From contig CM063245.1 of the NCBI GenBank assembly GCA_032158295.1, positions 26,035,726-26,099,725 of the forward strand: a stretch of DNA of 64,000 bases. Direction: 5' to 3'. Positions within the stretch are counted from its first letter, which is position 1, and each line of letters starts with the position of its first letter. Shown one piece after another: positions 1-12,000 of the stretch. The notes beneath the pieces were generated by a model. It worked only from the letters and a program-made list of their open reading frames with translations, was not told the DNA's origin and ran no database searches. Position numbers and translations under genes: made by a program. This DNA is from Pycnopodia helianthoides (Eukaryota; Echinodermata; Asteroidea; Forcipulatida; Asteriidae).

Positions 1-1
1 T

Positions 2-3000
2 GATGAACGAGGTTTGACCCCGATGAAAAAACTGATTAAAGAGATGCCGAGTGCAGCCATGATTGTCATGGACTACGGTGTGAAAAGGTCCCATAAGAAT
101 CTCAAACATCCCGATCTAGTGGTAAGTTTTGTCTGCTTTATTTTGACTGTGTTTATTGTTTTTGTATTATGTCTAAATTTGATGCTCGATATTTGGCATG
201 GTGCCCCCTTCTCATATTGTGTCTTCATTGTGTTTTGGGAATCTCAGGAATTCTTTAGAGGATTTTAGGAGGTACTTCTGAAGAGGAAAAGAGTGTGTTC
301 AAAACTGGACACATTTGGGGGACACTATCTGTCATATATCGGGCATGGTTATGTATAGGGCTGTTCCCCACAAGCCTTGGCTTAATTAATAATAATATAC
401 TAATTAACCAGTTCTTATAAAGCGCATTTCACAATAACGTATCAATGCGCTTTACATTAGTGCTCTGGTCATTGGGCCTTCGGATGGGACGGAAACCTAG
501 TACACTTATCGTAAAGAGAAGGGGTTCGCCCCGGTGTTCCTGGTTTGATCGGCAGCATATTGCGCCACAGCACCTTGTATACCATTACATGGTGCTATAA
601 ATGCATAGGTCTCATACTTCAAAAACGTGGCTCCACATACATGGCAGGTAGAAAATATCAGCGCCTTGTATCCTTTGGCAAAAGGCGCTTTATAAATACA
701 GTTATTATTATTATTATTATTATTATTAATAGCATTCCTGTAATCTTTCTCAGCTCCCTGAGTATAAAGCCCTGTGCTGCCGTGGCGCTCCAAAGGCTTT
801 TTCATTGAACAGTTCCTAATTGAACAGCCTCATGACTCACAACGTTCTCCTGTACTGTTTTTTCATTATCATTATCAATGGTGACATCTTTGTTGGTCTT
901 GTACTAGTTACTATTTTATTTGCTTATTGTCCAACGATTCTGTTTATTGTTATTGTGAGGAGTCAATGTAGATTTAATAGATGTCAAATTTGCATCGGGG
1001 ATAAAGAATGTTATTTTGGTTTTACCCATACACCGATGTTTAAAGCGCTGTGTATGCTCAGTACTTTCCCGAGTTCTGCAACAAAATTAATGTATAATTG
1101 AATTTCATGTTGAATTGAAGAAGTAAAAACATCAATTTACTCATTAAAATCAATTCAAGTACTCAGGATAAATATGTCTTCAGAGGAAATACTACCAGAT
1201 GAAATAATTTCTCACCACAATCCAGATTTGTTTCAAGGAAATAGGTACACATTGAATAAAACCTTAAATCGAAAAATTTTAATAATAATAATAATAGTTG
1301 ATATTGTACAATCCCTTTTCTGTCGCTTTACACGACTACAATTTACTGAAAAATCGATTTGAATCGATTTCAGATAACGTATGATCACAAATACATCGAT
1401 CCGGGAATTGATGATAACCAGACATGGAGACATGGACGGTTCAAGGGCAGTAAAGATCGATATTTTGGACTGAGGGTAAGTAATCAATTTCTCTCCTTCT
1501 GGCTCACTGCGTCTTTGAAAATCTTGAAATGATTTGAGAAATAATTAGGTTTAGAAATTACTCACAATCTTGAGGTGCACCCATAATTGTCATTCTCGTA
1601 GTAAAACAGACATCTGACACCCCTTGAAGGCGTTGCATGGTGCAAGTCCCCTCCCCTGCCATTCCACCTTGGCGTGGCTTGTCCGAGTGGTCTAGTTCAC
1701 CGGACCCAAGCTCTGGTGTTGTCTGCAGCACGGTGTGGGTTCGAATCCCGGTCATGACACTTGTGCCCTTGAGCAAGGCACTTAACCAGTGCTTCGTAAA
1801 AAGTTGGGAAGGTAGTGCACTCTGTGCTCTACCAGCAAGGCTCCTAGTGGATGATACCCATGCCTACGTCCTTATGGACTGTGAAGGGGGTAACCCTGTT
1901 TCAGCCCCAGGAGTAGGTGGCAATGTGCCCCTGGTGTCAGTTGGTTTGGGTCAACAGCCCAAATCAGTTAAGTGTAGCCCTCACCTTGAAGTGGCCGTTC
2001 GGCCTTGTGAGTTAGGCGATATCTCATAAAAAAATAATTATATAAAAAAAACCTAGGCGAGAATTATTGAGTTTTATTAAGAACTTTTTTCCCGCCAAAT
2101 TTGATGAATGTCAGAAGGGAATAATTCATTTCGATCATCAAAGGCTTCTTAGACGGCAACTGTTGTAATCATCCTTCCAGGAATAAAGAAGATGTTTACG
2201 AGACAAAACAACTTTCTTATATAAAAAGGTTGTTTATTCGAAGGATCCTTGCTAGTGTACGACCTTTCCTCTTTCGATCCAGTCATTAACCGTCAGTTGT
2301 TGTTGTTTTTGTTGTTTTTTGCAGACAATGGCCTTGTACAACCGGGAAGACCTCATATCGCATGAACTTTCCCGCCAAATACTGTCTAAAAAATGGTAAG
2401 CGTTATACGAAGCAATAATTCGCTTTGAAATAAATTAAATAGCACTATTTTTTATCAGCAGTTTTACCATTCCTAAATCTATATAGTCCCGCCCTCATGA
2501 CAGTCTGACCAATCAAAGCAGGCAAAATATGTATGACGTACGTGTGCGCATATGACGCGCGGGCGTGCGCAGAAGGCCTTGATCGTGCTTTATGTAAATG
2601 ACATTGATCTTTATGGTTTATTAATTGGACCTTTTACACTGTGCTGTTTCTACCTTTCCTTTCGAAACATTTTAGGTCTCAGTTTGCAGGACTATTTTAC
2701 GCAATGGATTTTGTCCTCTACGCCATCTTTCTGTCGTTTATTATGTACTACACTTGGTCATGCCAGCTGATACTCTCTGAAACCCAACTCGATAGCAGTG
2801 GGTGCATTATACGCGATGTGAACGACACTGGTTATGTCTTCGATGAAGTAAGTGGGAATAACCATATTTGTAATTTGGTTACATTTTAGTTATTTGTTTC
2901 TCATTAGAAAAAAGTGCAATTTGAATAAATAGCGATTCGTATAAATACATCAATGTCTGAAATAATGTACCACTAATCTGAACGAATATTGCGATGCCAC

Positions 3001-6000
3001 GCCCCCATAATTATGTTCACTTTTAAATTGTGTCATTTTTCGAGGCATTTTGTTTTATCCTGATGGTTGCTTAAATTCATGGCCTTGTCCCGAGATTGAA
3101 ATACATGTAAACACAGAAAAACGCATAACTGATGCCGTTAAAGCAAGTACTTTACGATAGTCAACATTGCTTCAAATTTGAACTTTGTAGTTATCTTAAA
3201 GGAACATTACAGAATTGGTTTTTGCTAACAAAACAGTTGCTGGAAGTGTAAGCACTTTATATAATCCATCATATACATAAACTGACAAACCTGTAGAAGT
3301 TTGAGATAGATCGGCCATCTGGGTCACGAGAAAATAGTGCAAAACCGATTACACATTTGCATGAAATCATATAGATTCAACAAATGAATAAAACGCTCAT
3401 GAGCGATAAACTCCAATCGGAAATTAATTTGATTAATTTCTCATCAAATATGGCATTTCAGACAGAAATATTTCTAGGGATGTTTTCTACTATCATCATC
3501 ATTAGACCGTTAAAGTTTTATGTAAATCTGTGATCTTAAAGAAAATTTTAATTACCACTTCTGTAACGTTCCATTAAATCTTGTTATTGTTTTCATTCTG
3601 AAAACTCAACTGAGACCAATGTTTTTATTTTCCTTTACACAGGCAGGCGATGTGGTTCGGTTTAGTGACGTGTCTTTAATCTTTGCCCAATTTGTAGTGT
3701 TAATTTACTGCGGCTTTTTAGTCTTGTCTAAAGTTTTCGACATTCTACATCAGGTAAGATGAGGCGTGGATATTGAAATGAGTGGATAACTTGTTCACAC
3801 AGAATAACACTTCCAGAGTATACTTTAAAGACACTGGACACCTTTGGTAATTGTCAAAGACCAGTCTTCTCACTTGGTGTATCTCAACATATGCACAAAA
3901 TAACAAACCTGTGAAAATTTGAACTCAATTGGTCGTCGAAGTTGTGAGACAATAATGGAAGAAAAAACACCCTTGTCACAAGAAGTTGTGTGCTTTCAGA
4001 TGCTTGATTTCGAGACCTCACGCGTGAGGTCTCAAAATCAATTCAAATATTTTACTGTGAAATTACTTCTTTCTCAAAAACTACGTTACTTCAGAGGGAG
4101 CCATTTCTCACAATGTTTTATACTATCAACAGCTCTCCATTGCTCGTTACTAAGTCAGTGCTAACAATTATTTTGAGTAGTTACCAATAGTGTCCAGTGC
4201 CTTTAAGTTGTCTCAGGATACAAAACTCATAGAGCTGCCTAAGCACTCAAAGTAGCTAAGCACAACAAAATCATGTGTTACCAGAATAAGGTTACCAGCC
4301 GAAGTACCATGTCACATGTACAATCTGTGACTGGTATCCTGCTTTTAATAACCATGATACACGACTTGACAACCAGGGTTGGGAGAATAACGCCCTCTAG
4401 TGTTGATATAGTACAGATAGCAAAGAATATTTAAATCAGACAACATTGCACTTCACCTTTACCTTCCAGCTGGAAAATTGTCAGACCGCCACGCCACTTC
4501 CCGGTCATGTTCCCTATTTTCAACAGTGATAAAGAAAGCCAATTTACATCATTTACATCATTTACATCAAGAACCTAACTATATGCACTAACATTTTAAC
4601 ATACTCGGTTAAAAGTGAATGTTAACCCGAGGGGCTGAGCCAAAAGGTCTTATCAGATTTTGCCGACTGGTTAGTCTTTACTTGAGACGTCTTAGTACAG
4701 AATTGTTGATGTGTTCGATTATATTGTGAAAATTTGAATAGTGCAAACTGCTTAAAATAAATGCAAAATTAATTAACGTCCTCACGTTTTGACGCCAGCA
4801 GAGTCTATCTTAACTGCTTTGGGTAAAAACGTCGGGCCATTATTAACACATTCTTGATTATATTGTGCTTCACTGATGGACGGTCCGTTCTTTGTATTTC
4901 GAGCATTCAATTGGTCCTCCTCGGCCTAAGTTTGGACTTATAGTCGTTTTGAGGTATGGAAAGACCGATAATTATTGTTTTAAAACCTATACAAAAAGAG
5001 AAAACGGTACTGTTTTAAAAATGCTCTTTACACGTGTAAAGCATGGGCCATGTGTAAAGTGTGCTGAGATAATTGTATGTGGTGCACTTAAAACAATGAA
5101 TGATTTAGAATAAATTAGATTTCAGTCCTCCATTTATTGGTCATTGATCGCATCGTAACACTTTCCTCTATCATATATGTATGTAATAGTTTTCCTCCAC
5201 TTTTTTTTTTTTTTTTTTTACATGTTACTCAATTTACAGAGACTTGCCTTCTGGCTTTACCTTCCCAATTACCCAATTCTTGTCCTGTGTGTGGCTGCTA
5301 TCGTATTCGTTGTACCAACAACCAAGCCACCTTGTGCTCTTCAATGGCAGGCTGGAGCCATCGCCAATTACTTCGCCTGGATTCACCTTATATTCTACAT
5401 TCAACCGTAAGACAATACTGTTCTCTCTAAACTCAATCATCTTGCTCTTTCTCAAAATCACAAAGACGTGTTCTACATCATCCTAAACCCATAAAACTTT
5501 ATAAAGCCTACATGTCAAGTTTAGCTCAGAAAATCATTTTGTTTTGTGGCGTACCTTTAAAACCGTTCAAGTCCAGTTCTTTTGCTTTAAAGGCAGGATA
5601 TACTTTTGGTAATTGTCTAAGACTAGTATCCTCACTTGGTGTTTCCCAAAATATACATAAAATAGCAAACCTGTTAAAAAAAATTGGCTCCATTGGTCAT
5701 CGAAGTTGCAAGTAGTAATGAAAGAAGAAAACACCCTTGTTGTATAGTGTTGTGTGCTTTCACATGCCTGAGAAAGGCTTCATGCCTGAAGCTTTTCTCA
5801 GATTCAAATATTTTAGTGAGAAATGACCTCTTTCTATACTATCAGCAGCTCTCATGTGCTCCTTACCAAGTAAGTTTTTATGGTAATGTATTTTTTGAGT
5901 AATTACCAAAAGTATCCACCGCTTTAAAGATGCTTTGGCCCGAACTTTATTTTAAATAGCTGTTTTTATAGATTCGAATAAAGGTAATACGCTAAAGGTA

Positions 6001-9000
6001 ATGTTTTCGGGTCCTGAAATTATCTCACGGCCATCAGCCATGTACATACCATTTTGCATGTTACATGTATTTTGTGCATTGTCATGTGCGAAAGTTTGTG
6101 TATGTTTCTCGTTTTGAAACAGCATCATCTGTCAAATTTCGTTTAGAGAAAAAGATCTTCTTGCAAAAATTGGGCCATGAAACTTTATTGTATGAAGGAG
6201 ATCGAATTGGGCACTTTCGCGCCAACCACTCGAATTCTCGCAAGATTTGAATAGTATAATATAAAAGGACTTTGTGTATGCCACTTTCATAAAAAAATAA
6301 TAATAATAACCTAAATCTAAGAATGCACCTTTGTATTGGTCCCTGTAAACAATAAACATCGTGAATATTCATTTTTATTATAATTTCCACCCCAACCACC
6401 ACACCACTTTTTACTTCCGCCCTGGTAAACTTGAATTCATTTGAATCAGAATAAGATAAGATGGCTACACCACTTCATTTGTTCTTGTGAAAGAAAGGAG
6501 CAATATAGTACTTTAAAAAAACATTTTCAAAACTATCTACAATACTATTAAGTGTTTATTTAAAGGGAACGAAATCTTTATACTAATAATATTTCTAAAA
6601 GTTGACTCAGTAGAATGTATAACCGCTCTGTTAATGTCTTTACTATACCAGAAGTGACGTTGCAAACAACAATATGCTATAAAGAGCAATTATCCTTTTT
6701 CCTTTATTTAGTTTGCCTTACTTCGGGATGTACGTTGGAATGTTCTTAACAACTTTAAGATCTCTCTTGAAGGTAATGAATAATATAAAACAATTGTTTA
6801 GATCAAAACACAGTCAAAATGACTCTTTTAAGATAATTACCCGATAACTCTTTTTGTTGACAAAATGACACATGTAATGCTGTGATCCTCACACGTGAAG
6901 CGGTGACACACTGAGTACGTCCTGGTCGTTCTACTATAGGTCGCAATCCTCTTGGGCACATTTTGACAAATCCTATGGAAATTCCAGGATAATTGGTCAT
7001 CGAAGGATTTTTGTAATGAGAAAAAAAACCAAAAAAAACACCATGGTAATAAGACAATTGGCATGCTATTCGGCTAGGTGTAAGTGTGGAACTTGGAATT
7101 TTTTAGATAACAAAAAAATTGGCGGAGTACCGACTTTTTCAATAAAAACTGACACGATGGCGACACGCAAGGGTTTTAAAACCTTGTAGCGATGCACCCA
7201 ACCACAGTGCTTTGGCACATATCAAGAAAAACATAACCATTTCAAAATGGTAGATCCCAACCCCGTGATACTCCTTGATATCCTGCAGTGTACCAATACA
7301 CACGTTTTAGGAGGGGTGTCAATCAACAGGGGTCGTCAATTTGGTCAGGGGGGTGGTGGAAAAAATGTTTTCCCATAGGTCATGCACAAACTCCTATCTC
7401 TGAGGCACGCAGGCCACAGAGCACTACCACAGCTTGGTGGTAAGGCATGTTGTGTCTGACCGCTCTAGGTTCAATGGCCTTTTGTGAATGAATGTCATGT
7501 GATCTTGTGCCGACAGCAGACTGGTTTAACAAACATAAATCATTGAGATAAGGCAGAACAGACCCTCTTAAAATGGGCCTGCCACACCTTTGTGGCAGGA
7601 TGACGTAACACCGTTGGTTACAAACAGGTGCCCCGTTGCAAGGTTTTAAGCTGTAGGTCCCGTGTATTAGGATTGGTAGTACATGTATCGTGGAACACTT
7701 ATCGTAGAAGAGTAGGGGTTAACCCCAGTGTTTTTGGTTCACATAGCAATCACCTGTGTTGACAGGTTTCCTCAGGATTGTGATCTACTGTGATTATAAA
7801 AAATACACCATCAATATCTTAAGTCCGTTACATATGCAGTCATCGAAACATATAGCCTTTATCGTAACCATCGGGCATACATGAAGACTAAATCCCGATG
7901 ACCTATGACAGTAACATAACTGCAAAACATGTAATTTTCTTCTTTTAAGTTTTCCCTCCATATGTAATTTTAAAGTCGAGTTGCATTATTTTTTATTCTC
8001 TTTGAGTCGAATGTCAACTTTTCAACAGGTGTTTAAATGTTGTCTCCTTTTTCTGTACAATGCATTTTATTAGCTGTTTTAAATTGTAATCCAACCAGCT
8101 TGGTTGCCTATAAAAATTCCTTTATTTTGTTAAAATTGAGTATGAAAAATGTAATGCATAAAAAATATGTACAATTCTGCTTTAATTCTGGGTGTGAAAC
8201 GTGGAGACGCAAATTGTATATGTCCAATAGACTTTGCCATAAACATGTTTGACTGACATTGTGTCGCGTTTGGGTGTCTTTTTCAGGCAATGACCGTCTA
8301 TTTTTTCTTCATACTTGCATTTGGATTGAGTTTTTACATCTGCTTCGCTCGCCTTGTAAGTACCTTGAATATTTAGCTAAGTTACCATTTCACTTTTGAA
8401 GTTTGAAAACAATGTGGAATTTGAGTTTTAATAGTTTTCTTTTGTCGGCCCAAAATCATCCCCTCTTAAGTATTCGATATCATTGATTGACTCGTGTTTA
8501 CTTCGGTCTTAAAGACCAACTTGAACAAAAACGGCAACAAGTGATCTTCACTTAAAATGTTTTCAATCAATAAGGAAAATGGGTTCACATTAGAGTAAAC
8601 AGATTTTAATTTTGTAAAAAAACACTCATTTTGAATACCCTTCTCCGGTGCTTTTGAGAAAGATTCGCAAGAAGCCCTGTTACGTCATCATTCATGTTAC
8701 GTCATTTGTGGGAGCTTCGTTTTGTAAAGGCGCTTTGTTGCAACATGGAGGTAGAACAAAGCAACGTCCCTCAAATGACGTCAAAGTATTGTCATTTTGA
8801 CGCATGCCGTCAGCGGCAGAAGTGTAGCTAGTTTTTTTTAAACCTTGAGGCTGGGGCCTATTTTTTTGATTGATAATTTCGAAAATTTCAGAAGTGTAAG
8901 AATATCAAAATTACATTTAAATGATAAACAAGCACATTATGAACACGTTCGAACAGCATTTTTATTAAACAAGTTTTCGCTCAAGTAGCTGTTTAACTTG

Positions 9001-12000
9001 ACTAGGGCCTACCTTGCAATATTTGATAGGCGTTTGTTGATCGTTGCTTAGCGGTTCGGTGGTCTCAGCAACTCATTCTGGTTGCTGAGTCACCTTGGTT
9101 CAGATCATGGTCATGTGACTTGACTGAGCCAATCAAAAAGGGGTCCAACAACGAATTAATTAACTTGTACATATAAGGCTGATTTTCTTGATTATTAAGT
9201 TAATTTTTTTTCAGTTTAGTTAACGCGTAGTTTCGAAGGTTAAACCCGTCAAGTCAGGGACCTGACAAGTAGTTCTTCTCAAGGGGTTGGGTTTGGGTTT
9301 GAGATTGGGTTTTGAAAATTATGGCGATTTCACACAGTATGAAACCAAATTTATAAATGCCTGTGATTGTTGTATCTCCCCCCCCCCCTCCAATATAGTC
9401 TTCATTCAAGGATGTACCCAACAGTCTACTAACCACGTTTGTCATGACCCTTGGTGAGCTCAACAAGGCCGATATTTTTGAAAGTGATCCCCTAGGACCT
9501 TTTGGTGATATCGGTTACATCATCTTCGTTGTCTTTCTCTTCTTCATGCCGATTGTCTTGATCAATCTAACGGTAGGAGCTAATGCTAAACCCTTCAATT
9601 TTCTGATGCTAAATATTTTCTCTTTAAAAAAAAATAATAAACTTGTTTTCTTTTTTTCAAATGGAAGTCCTTCCTATTCCGCACGTTGTCATAATTTCCT
9701 TTATCTTGTCGACATGCATTTTATTTATAATAATATTCTTGCAAAACTAGTTTGATATGCCTTAAATTTAGAAAGAAAACTCTTTTACCTGTGTTGGTTC
9801 AGTTTTTATCTTTGATGAATACAGTTCTTGCTTTATCGTGTGTTCTTCCATGTTTTCTCTAGGTCGGTATTGCAGTTGGTGATATCGAGAAAATATCCAG
9901 AAGCGCCTATTTCGACCAGCTTCGCAATCTAGTAAGTTAAGGGGCCGTTTAGAATAGTCAATGTTAAAAAATTGTTTTCGAAATTGTGGGTGGGTGGGTC
10001 AAAAGCAATAAGTGAAAATCGAAATTAAGTTTTGAATTAAAAATAATAGAAGAAGAAAAAATACCCAGCTGGCCCAGATCATTGTTTGTTTAAGCCAGGA
10101 AAAGCCATTGAAAACTACTGATGTTGGAGACCTTTGATCGCAAATATCTGCATCATTTGAGGTATTATTTTGTTCTATAGTGTAAAGAATATACTTTTAA
10201 GTCATTCAATATTAAAAAATCGAAATCTTGGGTGGGTTGGTGGCTCAAAACAATTTGGAATACAAATCGAAATTTGTTAACATTGACTATTATGAATGGC
10301 CCCTTAGTGACAGTAATTCACTTTATATAAAAACAAAAATAAAAATTCAAAAAAAAAGACAGCCATCAAAGAACAAGCCGATACCAGATTTTTTTAAAGG
10401 AGCTTTTATTGTGTTGATCCTTTTTTTTACAGGTTTTTCTAGCATGGGATTACGAGACCAAGCTACCAAGTTTTATGCTTCGTAAAATGCACAAGTCTAA
10501 AACAATGGTGACACCGAACAGACGTTCGAGAGGAATGCATGGAACGGTTAGTGAATTCCCACATAAAATGTCAATAAAAAGAAAATTACGAGGCGAGCAG
10601 GTAGTCCAACACTCACAGTTTGACAGACACTTTCACCTGATCGGACTATACATAAACTGTGCGTGTGTTCTACCCTTACTCACACCGATGTATGTATAAA
10701 ACACTTATACTCAGTACTTTTCCAGTGAGTCCTGTGAAAATAAACCACTGTCATATTACTCGGGTGGGATTCGAACCAACAAACTTTGCCATTCTAGAGC
10801 AGACGTCTTACCACTAAACGACCGAGGTAGAGCGACTGCTATATTTTGCTAGCGGGTTCGTGGTAACTCACTAGTTACATTGGCATCTATATCCCCGATG
10901 CCAATTTAACATCTCTTAAAATATACTGTGCATTCATTAGTGTAGGTGAGGCCATACTATAGGCTGAAAGAAGTTATTTTTTAACAAAGAGTTGCCCCAT
11001 TAACAAACCACTGATATCACCATTAAAACCTTGCAGCGAGGCACCCAACCACAGTGCTTTGGCACATATCAAGAAAAACATAACAATTTCAAAATGGTAG
11101 ATCCCAACCCCGTGATACTCCGTGATATCCTGCAGTGTACCAATACACACGTTTTAGGAGGGGTGTCAATCAACAGGGGTCGTCAATTTGGTCAGGAGGG
11201 GTGGTGGAAAAATGTTTCCCCATAGCTCATGCACAAACTCCTATCTCTGCGGCACGTGCGCCACAGATCACTACCACAGCTTAGTGGTAGGGCATGTTGT
11301 GTCTGACCGCTCTAGGTTCAATGGCCTTTTGTGAATGAAGGTCTTGTGATCTTGTGCCGACAGCAGACTGGTTTAGCAGACATAAATCATTGAGATAAGG
11401 CAGAACAGACCCTCTTAACCTCTTAACCTATCAAATGGGCCTGCCACACCTTTGTGACAGGATGACGTAACACCGTTGGCCCAAAACAGGTGCATCGGTG
11501 CAGGGTTAAGAGAAGACGTTTCCTAAATCCTGACCCAACCAGGGTAGTGCTGATGACTACCCACCGTGTTTTAGAATGCAGGAGATGTTACGAAAGGGTT
11601 GCCTGATTGAGAACCACGTTTAGGAAGGACATATTTATTCCAGTAGGGGGGAAAAGTGTGACAGAAGATCATCTTCAGTATTACGTTTCCATTGTGATTT
11701 TCATCAACTCTCAAGCAGTAATAAACCACAAGGGAAACTGACTGGGTAATTGTTTTTAAAAAATTGGTTTGAACAAAAAAAAATTGAACAGAGCGGGATT
11801 TGAACCTGCGACCTACGGATTAACGATACATAAACTCTGTAACCATAACTGCGTCTCTTTCATTTACAATTTGTAATCAACAACCGTCATATTTTCCTAC
11901 AGTTTAATCGAATACTGTTTGGTGACGCATACACGTCATCATTCTTATCCAGAAATGACGATCAAGATCCTTCAGAAGATGCACCTGACAATACAGCTGA

